Assembly (NCBI RefSeq): GCF_001949145.1
Contig: NW_019091748.1
Span: 28,127 to 92,126, forward strand
Length of the DNA: 64,000 nucleotides
Origin: Acanthaster planci
Lineage: Eukaryota; Echinodermata; Asteroidea; Valvatida; Acanthasteridae
Reading direction: 5' to 3'
Position 1 is the stretch's first letter; every line of letters begins with the position of its first letter. Both the position numbers and the translations under genes were made by a program. The notes under the pieces are model-generated. The model searched no databases, was not told the DNA's origin, and worked only from the letters and a program-made list of their open reading frames with translations. Shown piece by piece: positions 36,401-41,110 of this stretch.

Positions 36401-38724
36401 TGGATGATCAGATATAAATAAAATAAAATAAAACATAAGCAGCTGTTACAGTCACTGCTTGGATATTTTCTCATCCCTTTTGTCTGCAGTTCATGGCAGT
36501 TTACAGCTACAACCCTGCTGAACACTCCCCGAATCATTACCCGACCTACGAGCTAGCCTTTGAAGAGGGAGACATCATCACTGTCTATGGCACCATCAGA
36601 TCTGATGGATTCTATCAGGGAAAGGTAGCGAGAATTTTGTCTAGATCAGTTTCAAGCAACAAACGTGCCTCAATTTCAGAAGGAAAGCATGGTAGTCCAG
36701 TCATCATGGGACATTGAGAGTGGCAGTTGCTTTAAGCTGAAAATTGTGGGGTTGCCATAGTCAAAGTGGTTAATTAGGAAGAAACCGATTTCAGACATTT
36801 GGTTGGGGAAGTTGGAAATGCTTGAATTTTCAGAAATGAGAAGGGAAAAAAAATCCGGCCCAAAATGGATGTGGGTAACCAGACATTGCAGGTATTTTAA
36901 AATGTTTGGACATTCTGGATGAACAGTTTTGAACTACACAAATGAAATCTTTGAAAATGCTGGCTGTCTAAAAATTAAAAAAATAGTCTGGGAAGCCTAT
37001 TTTTGTTCATAGTGACTGTATCAAAGGGCCACATGCTGTAAGAGTGGGCATCTGCTAATGAGCCTGCTGTACACTTTTTCCATTTGAAATAGTTGAAATG
37101 CCACATGTAAGGGGGCATTGTTTAAAGGGCAATGATGCCAAATCAGAAATGAATGCAGAGATTAATGAAGTTCCTAGGAATACTCTTGCTGGTGTTAATC
37201 CATATCTGTCAAAATAAAATAATACAGAGTATTTATTTTGGCCCATTTCAAGGTCATAGCACATGCCTTAAAAAACAACAGGGCAAAGAACTCAACATGA
37301 AAAAAATATATCTACGGGAAACACACAATGAATATTTTCTTTGAAGCTGCCAAAAAAGTGTAAGCGTTAGTTCTTATATCAAGATAAATCTGGCTCTGAA
37401 AACTTCAAAGAATCGTCCATTTAAACCATTTGGAAGCGAGCATCGTTGTTTTGTTTCTTGTTTTTTTTACAGGTGAGACGCAAGAGGGGTTTGGTCCCGT
37501 CCAACTTCATTGAAGAGATTTCAATGTCTAGATCACATCTTAGTAAAAAAGTAAGTTACAATGTCACCATTGCCTTGTCCATGGATCCAGAGTGAACATT
37601 GAGTGCACACTCCTGTTTCTGTGGCAATGTTTGTGTTTTTATGCTTGTAAAAATGACACTTTAAATTGCAGTCAGCAGAAACAAAGTCCTGTTGATTATT
37701 CCATAAGCATCAAATCTTACTTAAAGTTTTGGACCCCTTGCGATTTTTTTTAATTGATCCACGAAAACATTTGGGTCATTCTGTAAATATGGGGTCCAAT
37801 TTTTTCCTGTCACTGTTACGTCTGGCATATGATTTTTTAATGTTTAGAACTCATTCTTAACTTTCCGAGGCTGAATAAATACTGCAAATTACCTGCTAAA
37901 CAAATAAAAAGAGTTTGAAATCAATATCAGTTATATATCCCTTGTCAAAGTATACATGTCAGGTGTAACAGGGACGGGAAAATGTCACACGTCAGACCCC
38001 AGGTTTATAGAATGACCCGTTTCAAAGGTCATGACTGCATCTAAAATGGGCATTTCAGTGGGCATTGTTTGTGGGAAAGACTAAAGGAAATGGCAAAAAC
38101 TTGGGCTCAGCCTTCCTCAGCTAGATAGCAAATATACAGCACAATGCATCAGGTGTGGTTCAGATGTTAAATCCAAATGCAGTCTGCCCCCCTCCCGTTA
38201 CTCTTGTGCCTCTTTGCAGAGAGGAACTAGTCATGTCCAATTCTTCTACCCAAGAACACACACCAGTGTAAACTGTCTTGCAAACATTGTTCAGCTTGCA
38301 GAAAGACATATCTCGGAAAAGATTTCACTGAAATTACTTGAAGTGATGATCCTCAGCGGCAACAGTACATGTACTTGGTAGCTCAATGATGTCACACTTC
38401 AAACTGTGTGGCTCCTGTCCTGTGCATAAAGTGAAGACCTGTTAGGAGCCAAGAAATCTCTGCTCAAACACTCATCAGCATGTTTGAGGAAGGAGTTTGT
38501 GCACCCTTTACGATATTAAAACAATTCTTATCAGTCGCATCCTCTTATATTCTCAGAAACACGGCCACTCAAAATCACACAGGAATGGGATCGGGGACAC
38601 ACATGGCCACCAAGACGCCGACAAACGAGGAACCACAGAGCGTGGCCGTACCCCCAACAAACTACCGAGCAAGAGCAGGGAGGAACACAAGCGACACGGC
38701 TCCTCAAACGTGTCTAGAATCTAG
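273..38724 (+). CDS. RIMBP: Giant RIM-binding-protein-family gene (3' part, 21 exons)
   Basis: Twenty-one exons with GT/AG borders join into one open frame of about 3,870 codons; the 5' end is outside the window. Order: coiled-coil exons, an unbroken coiled coil of about 1,620 residues, a proline-rich exon, more coiled coil, a long disordered exon, one FN3 domain, one SH3 domain and a basic tail. The SH3 domain has the RIM-BP hallmark of an SPN insert in the RT loop and GLVPSNF near its end. RIM-BPs link calcium channels and RIM at presynaptic active zones through SH3 domains; a related member works in sperm. Known members are roughly 1,000-1,900 residues with three FN3 and three SH3 domains, so this is much longer and C-terminally reduced. 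Introns are phase 0 except those after 10,347 (phase 2) and 31,655 (phase 1). Because phase 0 dominates, phase alone does not prove that all exons belong to one transcript. Which paralogue it is cannot be told. Confidence 0.7.
1086..1193 (+). CDS. RIM-BP-like gene, exon 2 in window
   Basis: The exon is 36 codons, phase 0, between acceptor TGGCAG and donor CAG|GTGAGG, a strong consensus. The product is polar and Lys/Gln-rich (ends KKLVQQ) and has no domain of its own. It is supported by its splice sites and open frame rather than by homology. Confidence 0.55.
1279..1470 (+). CDS. RIM-BP-like gene, exon 3 in window (coiled coil)
   Basis: It codes a clear coiled coil (NKELEEKCSKLEWMLQDSKD and on) followed by a Ser/Pro/Asp linker. 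The donor is CAG|GTACCA. The start is uncertain. The best-looking acceptor (TTTCTGAACAG, exon at 1265) opens into a TGA in the coiled-coil frame. In-frame phase-0 acceptors are at 1278 and at 1317; the latter gives a 51-codon exon starting with Asn-Lys-Glu. Confidence 0.6.
1471..4089 (+). other. Intron with MITE
   Basis: No exon is supported between the donor at 1471 and the acceptor at 4089. The stretch holds a TTAA-flanked MITE (2913-3096) and several ACATGTACATGT-type words (near 2200 and 2545). Open frames here of 60-70 codons have no domain or splice support. Confidence 0.5.
2913..3096. mobile_element. TTAA-flanked MITE, copy 1
   Basis: An element of about 184 bp lies between two TTAA tetranucleotides (2909-2912 and 3097-3100). 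Its ends begin CTCCTT / CCCCTT. Its interior matches the reverse complement of the element at 34,579-34,765 along most of its length, including the GTCCAGCAGCAGGCCC block and a following TGTGTGGTATG block. TTAA duplication and CCC-type ends are the hallmark of piggyBac-like transposons. It has no coding capacity. Confidence 0.7.
4090..4206 (+). CDS. RIM-BP-like gene, exon 4 in window (coiled coil)
   Basis: The exon is 39 codons, phase 0, with acceptor CCCACTGCAG and donor CAG|GTAATT. It codes charged heptad sequence (EGHLLEKDTQLQSLRKEVE and on to EEEKEQ), continuing the coiled coil of the previous exon. Confidence 0.65.
4207..6825 (+). other. Intron
   Basis: No exon, repeat family or RNA gene is supported here. 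ACATGTACATGTATATG-type words occur near 6030 and 6230. The open frames are short and show no protein-like composition. Confidence 0.45.
6826..6900 (+). CDS. RIM-BP-like gene, exon 5 in window
   Basis: The exon is 25 codons, phase 0, between acceptor GGTTCCCAG and donor ATG|GTAAAC. It codes a short amphipathic helix (ANEGELALQHQLQLAKM) that extends the coiled coil. It is too short to appear as a standalone open frame; support comes from splice sites and composition. Confidence 0.55.
6901..10108 (+). other. Intron with tRNA-derived element
   Basis: It holds a tRNA-like SINE or MITE segment near 8880-9080 on the minus strand and scattered ACATGT words. Nothing else is supported in this stretch. 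Confidence 0.45.
8888..8975 (-). repeat. tRNA-derived element (SINE-like), minus strand
   Basis: On the minus strand it carries an A-box-like TGGTCAAGTGG (8947-8957) and a B-box GGTTCAAATCC (8907-8917) at tRNA-like spacing, flanked by stem-like sequence. It matches the tRNA-like core at about 33,990-34,065 closely. The lack of a full clean cloverleaf and the presence of two diverged copies argue for a SINE or transposon-captured tRNA rather than a working tRNA gene. Confidence 0.6.
10109..10347 (+). CDS. RIM-BP-like gene, exon 6 in window (coiled coil)
   Basis: The exon has 79 codons plus two bases, acceptor CAAAACTAG and donor CT|GTGAGT, and ends in phase 2. It codes strong coiled coil (ERTEAHLRSHIQELEDQL, later EDLEAEIAFLKETFEGL). 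The codon split at the end is completed by the C that opens the giant exon at 11,087, which supports the join. Confidence 0.75.
10348..11086 (+). other. Intron with TTAA-flanked MITE
   Basis: The intron lies between donor GTGAGT at 10,348 and acceptor ATCCCAG at 11,086. Over a third of it is a MITE (10,399-10,672). The window's only undetermined base is inside that MITE. Confidence 0.6.
10399..10672. mobile_element. TTAA-flanked MITE, second subfamily
   Basis: The element is about 274 bp between TTAA copies at 10,395-10,398 and 10,673-10,676. Its termini are imperfect inverted repeats: left CCCCTTGACGACGGGA, right (reverse complement) CCCCTTCACACCGGGA. Short internal hairpins (TTCTTCCCGAAAG; GGCGGCTATAGCCGCC) lie next to each end. 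The interior differs from the copies at 2.9 and 34.6 kb, so it is a relative sharing ends only. Confidence 0.65.
11087..15950 (+). CDS. RIM-BP-like gene, giant coiled-coil exon
   Basis: A single 4,864-bp exon with acceptor ATCCCAG and donor AAG|GTAAGT codes about 1,621 residues. Almost all is charged heptad sequence rich in Glu, Leu, Gln, Lys and Ser, so a very long rod is expected. It starts with a Lys-rich stretch (KLQKKLKKKEQAEANFKKH) and has a short acidic break near 11,830-11,890. Three copies of a repeat of about 160-180 residues carry a conserved core around RQAAFEETLAQAD (near 13,425-13,515, 13,960-14,055 and 14,430-14,535). The end is Lys-rich (EDDKKQDRKPKVK) just before the donor. 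There are no stops or frameshifts. Alone it could be taken for a golgin or tropomyosin-like protein. The codon split with exon 6 and phase-0 exit put it in the RIM-BP-like transcript. It probably acts as a spacer or oligomerisation rod. Confidence 0.8.
18780..20500. mobile_element. Foldback-type inverted-repeat element
   Basis: The left arm (about 18,790-19,255) is the imperfect reverse complement of the right arm (about 20,005-20,490). Both outer ends share ATGACTTTATTCG-type sequence and both inner ends share GAGCAAAATGTAAAATATAT. Each arm is built of degenerate repeats of about 20 bp with the core GAAACTAATAAATATAG, clearest at 19,060-19,180, plus one non-repetitive island (GACAAAGTGC..GCCA, about 19,180-19,225 and 20,050-20,095). 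The 750-bp centre is unique. This is the structure of Foldback/Galileo-like DNA elements. No transposase is recognised. Confidence 0.7.
19543..19707 (-). CDS. Small ORF in the foldback element centre
   Basis: A 54-codon minus-strand frame starts at ATG 19,707 and ends in TGA at 19,543-19,545. The first part is helical and acidic (MAQESENVNVHVREVLDNLL, then QNPAFYELV); the end is low-complexity Ala/Thr/Ser. The composition looks protein-like, but I recognise no family. It may be the N-terminal piece of a lost element protein. The reading is tentative. Confidence 0.25.
   Translation of the reverse strand: MAQESENVNVHVREVLDNLLQNPAFYELVATNVTPTGNGPRPTAASASATRVTA
21021..22451 (+). CDS. RIM-BP-like gene, proline-rich exon
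   Basis: The exon is 477 codons. The acceptor is placed at 21,019-21,020 to keep phase 0 (an AG two bases earlier would shift frame); the donor is CAG|GTAAAG. Residues 1-115 look folded and basic (FFVEFNKLFIGKCRKPRARL, then a KRRMLDEFVAALRDLPW helix). An acidic WNNANIWYPDDERD segment follows, then about 250 disordered Ser/Pro/Asp-rich residues. Three related proline motifs (PPPLLGDSPP, PPPPLPASSPPWKP, PPPLPKLSPPGKP) are spaced over about 100 residues. The last 40 residues return to coiled coil (EKEKEETDLGRLKTSIDTME). The proline motifs are plausible SH3 ligands. The N-terminal piece is not recognised. Confidence 0.75.
22452..23065 (+). other. Intron
   Basis: No feature beyond ACATGT words is seen here, for example near 22,600 and 22,780. 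Confidence 0.5.
23066..23161 (+). CDS. RIM-BP-like gene, coiled-coil exon
   Basis: The exon is 32 codons, phase 0, with acceptor TTTCAAAG and donor CAG|GTACAT. It codes coiled coil (EKEELVKELRQSEENLRKKL) continuing the helix that resumes at the end of the proline-rich exon. Confidence 0.65.
23402..23506 (+). CDS. RIM-BP-like gene, coiled-coil exon
   Basis: The exon is 35 codons, phase 0, with acceptor TACACGTAG and donor AAG|GTCAGT. It codes a charged helix (QTKEIDLQDKERQVALLKSE and on). Confidence 0.65.
24689..25253. mobile_element. hAT-like MITE with 8-bp target duplication
   Basis: The element is 565 bp and flanked by a perfect 8-bp duplication CTTCTGCC (24,681-24,688 and 25,254-25,261). 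The termini are short imperfect inverted repeats: left TAGGGCTGAG, right reverse complement TACAGCTGTG. The subterminal regions are packed with TTCGAAT / AATATTTGAAT words in both orientations. The interior is AT-rich and non-coding. Eight-bp duplication and TAGGG-type ends fit the hAT superfamily. Relatives lie at 33,758-34,560 and 38,830-38,916. Confidence 0.8.
25415..25548 (+). repeat. Perfect 63-bp direct duplication
   Basis: Sixty-three bases at 25,415-25,477 recur without change at 25,486-25,548, separated by the 8-bp spacer ACATGTAT. Identity suggests a recent event or an assembly artefact. Confidence 0.9.
25676..25762 (+). CDS. RIM-BP-like gene, short exon
   Basis: The exon is 29 codons, phase 0, with acceptor GGAACAG and donor AAG|GTATGA. 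It codes a polar stretch ending in a helix (MSKAAEIGRLKLK). Confidence 0.6.
26074..26190 (+). CDS. RIM-BP-like gene, coiled-coil exon
   Basis: The exon is 39 codons, phase 0, with acceptor CATCCTGCAG and donor AAG|GTACTT. It codes a very highly charged helix (LKEKEEELKNREEEEARMKE), probably a single alpha-helix or coiled coil. Confidence 0.7.
26191..26706 (+). other. Intron
   Basis: No feature is seen between the flanking exons. Confidence 0.5.
26707..26919 (+). CDS. RIM-BP-like gene, exon with linker
   Basis: The exon is 71 codons, phase 0, with acceptor TTTTCACAG and donor GAG|GTAGGG. A helix (EKALKKESEKLRNLQTASEE) is followed by a disordered Ser/Asp/Pro linker and a second helix (ARELHLANILDVLTRE). 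Confidence 0.7.
26920..27663 (+). other. Intron
   Basis: No feature is seen. A pyrimidine-rich tract and TTCTCACAG precede the next exon. Confidence 0.5.
27664..27819 (+). CDS. RIM-BP-like gene, coiled-coil exon
   Basis: The exon is 52 codons, phase 0, with acceptor TTCTCACAG and donor AAG|GTAGCA. It codes coiled coil (KELRGRVQRLASMEDRWVEL, then LERKLHMAEEMLREK). Confidence 0.7.
27820..28238 (+). other. Intron
   Basis: The intron is AT-rich with no feature. Confidence 0.5.
28239..28361 (+). CDS. RIM-BP-like gene, coiled-coil exon
   Basis: The exon is 41 codons, phase 0, with acceptor TACCATAG and donor CAG|GTTAGA. It codes a charged helix (NAALEDRIRHLEEQRRRRDG, then IEADYRRIKEQ). Confidence 0.7.
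28655..28711 (+). CDS. RIM-BP-like gene, 19-codon exon
   Basis: The exon is 19 codons, phase 0, with acceptor ATCATTTTAG and donor AAG|GTAACC. It codes FDDMEHKKNEAEISVAPLK, a short spacer between the coiled coil and the AKISYLLRKCKERD helix of the next exon. Confidence 0.6.
28973..31655 (+). CDS. RIM-BP-like gene, long disordered exon
   Basis: The exon is 2,683 bp, acceptor CCTAATCAG, donor AAG|GTAATG, and ends in phase 1. It codes about 894 residues. Residues 1-28 are a helix (AKISYLLRKCKERDAIIQRL) closing the coiled-coil part. Next come an acidic stretch (LSDDDELGRLSPTRG), a basic Ser/Arg region, and more than 600 low-complexity residues rich in Ser, Thr, Pro, His, Gln and Gly. Within this, about residues 580-690 form imperfect repeats of 44-47 residues built around SSTLHxHxMPT and LSxQQ. 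No folded domain is seen. It sits where RIM-BPs have a first SH3 domain and linkers, but no SH3 is present. Proline motifs and repeats suggest multivalent binding. Confidence 0.75.
31656..32244 (+). other. Intron
   Basis: No feature is seen; short chance frames only. Confidence 0.5.
32245..32429 (+). CDS. RIMBP: RIM-BP-like gene, FN3 domain exon 1
   Basis: The exon is 185 bp with acceptor GCTTGCAG and donor AAG|GTAAAA. Its two leading bases complete a Gly codon from the previous exon. It codes the first two thirds of a fibronectin type III domain: strand A-B PHSLSVSKVVGRHGVILTWH, the B-strand Trp in LTWHPPD, and strand C LEIVGYKIFVDG. The ILTWHPP and VGYKIFVDG pattern resembles RIM-BP FN3 domains. 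The domain continues in the exon at 34,947. Confidence 0.8.
32579..33154. mobile_element. Possible TTAA-flanked element
   Basis: TTAA at 32,575-32,578 and 33,155-33,158 bound about 576 bp. The ends read CCATATGCTGCCGGG on the left and, reverse-complemented, CCATTTTGCTTCGGGG on the right, an imperfect inverted repeat. No coding capacity is seen. It is weaker than the other TTAA copies. Confidence 0.4.
33440..33570 (-). repeat. Dispersed repeat, copy with 56.9 kb
   Basis: The minus strand carries GTGACACCACTTCAGTTTAA followed by ACCACGCCCACTG and, further out, GAACCGGAT and a CTGTGACGAA-like block. The same blocks recur on the plus strand at about 56,905-57,090. The repeat type is not recognised. 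Confidence 0.5.
33758..34560. mobile_element. hAT-like MITE carrying a nested element
   Basis: It starts TAGGGCTGTG and ends CAGTCCTA, like the element at 24,689, with AATATTTGAATA-rich subterminal sequence at both ends. The flanks TTAGTGTT and TCAGTGTG are a 6-of-8 match, consistent with an old 8-bp duplication. A second element (33,886-34,172) is inserted inside it, so it is older than its guest. Confidence 0.7.
33886..34172. mobile_element. Nested inverted-repeat element with a tRNA-like core
   Basis: Perfect 31-bp inverted ends (33,886-33,916 and 34,142-34,172; outer part AATGGGTTTTGCCCTTACCC) enclose a tRNA-like segment on the minus strand. That segment has A-box TGGTCGAGAGG at 34,049-34,059 and B-box GGTTCAAGTCC at 34,004-34,014. 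A direct repeat AAATTTTCTTTT occurs outside both ends (about 33,868-33,880 and 34,177-34,188). A diverged half-terminus lies near 59,040-59,080. Confidence 0.65.
34579..34765. mobile_element. TTAA-flanked MITE, copy 2
   Basis: The element is 187 bp, begins CCCCTTAACGCCGGGAG and ends GGCGTTAAGGGG. The right flank is TTAA (34,766-34,769); the left flank reads TTAG, one change from TTAA. It is homologous along its length to the element at 2913-3096 in opposite orientation. Confidence 0.75.
34947..35168 (+). CDS. RIMBP: RIM-BP-like gene, FN3 domain exon 2 plus linker
   Basis: The exon is 74 codons, phase 0, with acceptor TTCTTGGCAG and donor CTG|GTGAGT. The first 33 residues finish the FN3 domain (strands F and G: VQSFGIQTVSATGQASPIIT). 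A Ser/Asp-rich linker follows (SSVGRGAVTSDGSSVISEEL) and leads to the SH3 domain. Canonical RIM-BPs have two more FN3 domains here; none is present. Confidence 0.8.
35169..36489 (+). other. Intron with SINE
   Basis: It holds a tRNA-derived SINE at about 36,190-36,435. A 144-codon frame (35,870-36,304) runs into the SINE and has no exon support. Confidence 0.5.
36190..36435 (+). repeat. tRNA-derived SINE
   Basis: It carries a B-box GGGTTTGAATCC (36,232-36,243) in a tRNA-like setting (CCTCTGGGGGCCTGGGTTTG). A conserved-looking middle with GTGGGTTTTCC and CCGGGGTTTTCGTCCAACC follows, and it ends in a simple tail of AAATA repeats (about 36,413-36,433). The A-box is not clear. The layout is that of a polymerase III SINE ending in the tail of a partner LINE. 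Confidence 0.65.
36490..36624 (+). CDS. RIMBP: RIM-BP-like gene, SH3 domain exon 1
   Basis: The exon is 45 codons, phase 0, with acceptor TTTTGTCTGCAG and donor AAG|GTAGCG. It codes FMAVYSYNPAEHSPNHYPTY followed by ELAFEEGDIITVYG and DGFYQGK. Visible SH3 features are the ALYDY-like AVYSYNP start, an extended RT loop with SPN (typical of RIM-BP second and third SH3 domains), the E-L-x-F-x-x-G-D-I core and a DGFY-G turn. It should bind proline-rich ligands. Confidence 0.9.
36625..37472 (+). other. Intron inside the SH3 domain
   Basis: No feature is seen. It ends with a clear poly-T tract and ACAG. Confidence 0.6.
37473..37550 (+). CDS. RIMBP: RIM-BP-like gene, SH3 domain exon 2
   Basis: The exon is 26 codons, phase 0, with acceptor TTTTTTTACAG and donor AAA|GTAAGT. 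It codes VRRKRGLVPSNFIEEISMSR: the GLVPSNF(I/L)EE end of the SH3 domain, with the conserved Pro and Tyr/Phe ligand-pocket residues. The preceding RRKR makes the n-Src/distal side unusually basic. Confidence 0.9.
37551..38556 (+). other. Intron
   Basis: No feature is seen between the SH3 exon and the terminal exon. Confidence 0.5.
38557..38724 (+). CDS. RIMBP: RIM-BP-like gene, terminal exon with basic tail
   Basis: The exon is 55 codons and a TAG stop (38,722-38,724), with acceptor ATATTCTCAG, phase 0. It codes a His/Lys/Arg/Ser-rich tail (KHGHSKSHRNGIGDTHGHQD, then TPNKLPSKSREEHKRHG). A basic tail after the last SH3 domain is also found in known RIM-BPs. It shows that no further SH3 domain follows. 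Confidence 0.75.
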   Translation, partial: KHGHSKSHRNGIGDTHGHQDADKRGTTERGRTPNKLPSKSREEHKRHGSSNVSRI

Positions 38725-41110
38725 GAGTGGTTACAAGTTGAATCCGCACAATTCAGAATTCCCTGTTTTTTGTGGGGTTTAATCATTTAATCACCGGAAT
38801 GCAAAGAGAATTCTCCTTTTCATTTCATGATTTTTTAATTTGAATATTTAAATTTGGAAAAAAATATTCGAATATTTGATAATCGATGGAATGTTCGGAT
38901 AGTTGTCACAGCCCTACATGAATCTTCAACAGGAGCATGTTGCAGCTGTCAATCAAAGATGATTGTGATGTTGAAGCTGTATGGGCAGTATTATTGCGAA
39001 AAAGAAGCTGCCTTGAAGATCTGAGTCGAATTTCGCTGTCTAGTGTAGTGTACACAAAGCCCCATTGTTCTCATACTTTCAAGGATTTTTTGTTGAAATG
39101 TGTACAGACTTCGCTCAGGCCATTCACAGATTTGTATATGAATAGGGCCTTACAGCTCCAAATGAGAATATGTGGGTGAAAGTTTTGAGAAAGAGCCTTG
39201 AGACAAAATTTGAAACATTCTATATTTATTGTGCTTTTTTCCTCCAAATTTGTTGACCGTTCTTTATGTTTGGATGCAACATTTGTTAACATTTCTCAGT
39301 TGGAGGAGAATTGGTATAAACAGTGCTGCTTGTACATGTATGTCGCATTGTTTTATCAGTGGTTCAAAACCTGCTCCAGCCAATTTCTTCATTCGTTTTA
39401 TAACTACATGTATTTTCTGTGCACCCAGTTACTTGCACTTTGTCAAAGGTTTTCACATGATGCAACATTACAAGCCACAAGGCATTTCAGGAAGTGTACT
39501 CTGTCCCTGGAGGCACGTGCGTTTTTGAACCTGGGTATTTCTGTTGGCAATTTCAATTTTATGTTGTGAGACTTCGAAGGCGAGCGCGTTTCTGCACACA
39601 TCTGTGTAAATTGAACATTGACCGTCAAAAACATGTGACTGAAAATCCTCTTCAAGATTTTCCTTAGGTTATGGAATGGAAAAACCCCACCCTGAGTAGC
39701 CTCTGTGATTTTTCTTAGCACAAAGGCAATGATCAGACTAGCCATTATTTCTTTTAGCCACAGGGAATGCTTTCAGGGAAAAACATGAGTATAGATAAAA
39801 CAATTGAAAATGAACATGACCTGCTGTGTGCAGACCAGTGAATAGAAACCAACAGTCTTTCTGTGTGAGCGGTTGATTGTTTAAATCTCAGTTGGGACTG
39901 TTAATGTTGAATTTTCAGTTGGGCAGTCAAGTTATAAACTTGATGATATGAAGCATTGTTGGTCCATGGTATATTACATTGAAAAGAAACAAAGGAAAAA
40001 TGTCTGTAAGATAATAAACAAGTGATTTATTCACCAATTTTAAGCATGGTCCGTCCATTATTCAAGCAATATATTTATCAAAAAGCCTGTAAGATTTTGT
40101 AGTCATATTAAACTGTATGTGCATGCACCAGGTACCCTCCTGAAATTTCAAATAGGAAAACTGCCAAATTCTGTCCATATTAATATGATTTATTTTGGAA
40201 ACCCAATAAACAGCTGTGCTATCTAGAGATATTATATGTACATCTTGTGTGTGATTTAAAAGAGTTTAATCTGTTGGTTATAATCTTTTGTTCTCAACGG
40301 TGGAATATATTTTGTTTTCATGCATGTTAAAAGGTGCCTGCCAAATAAAGATTCATTGCACATACAGAATGTTAAATGTGGGAGAAAATATGGAGAGGCT
40401 CATGAAAGTAATATTATTTATGTAAATTAAGTTTGGGTAGTGTACATGTATATACTGCGGTAACAGAGGAAAGTGTAAAATTTTAAATTTACTTGTTGCT
40501 TTCTTCCCTTTTATTCAGCATTGTACAAGCATTATGCCTTCAATTCAATTACATACCTTGAATATGCAGCATTGCTTTCCGTCCCAATGGCTGAGTGCAA
40601 AAATGATGATGCTTGCATTAGGTAATGTTTCCAATGCGTGCGATTCTTTGAGATTGAAATCGGTCTTTTGATAGGTCAGTAACCTTTGAGGTTTTCAAGA
40701 CACAATTGAGTCGCCATCACTTGAGCATGATCATGTGGCATGACAGGCAACTGGATGAATATTTTCGTTTTTCCCTGTCAAACTCATTCAACGTAAATGC
40801 GTTCTTTATTTTAAATAGCCATCAAAATAATTTTAAATAAATCCTATGTGGGCCTAAATTCTGTTATGAATACTAAATTTGTACTATGTATGGACATCTG
40901 TCTGGATGTCTTTCTGAGATGCCTTTGTGTAAGAATTTTTTGTTCATAAAATTGAGGCATGTGCATAGTGTACCCGTGCTTTGTACCTCTTTAAACTTGT
41001 TTGTATTTTATTTTACGTAAGCCTCATACTTTCGGATGCAGTGTGTAAACCGATCGAATTTTTACCCTATGGATTGAATAAAGAGTAATTACTCCTTGAA
41101 TATCTGGTTT
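38725..41110 (+). other. Probable 3' untranslated region and downstream
   Basis: No coding signal follows the stop. AATAAA signals occur at 40,013, 40,205, 40,344 and 41,077. Which is used cannot be told, so the 3' UTR may be 1.3-2.4 kb. A fragment of a hAT-like MITE lies at 38,830-38,916. Confidence 0.4.
38830..38916. mobile_element. hAT-like MITE fragment
   Basis: It has AATATTTAAATTT / ATATTCGAATATTTG words and ends CACAGCCCTA, the reverse complement of the TAGGGCTGTG end seen at 33,758. The other end is missing. It lies just after the stop codon, probably inside the 3' UTR. Confidence 0.6.

Noticed and set aside
38830-38916. Regulatory element in the RIM-BP-like 3' UTR
   Set aside because: The sequence is explained as a fragment of the hAT-like MITE family.
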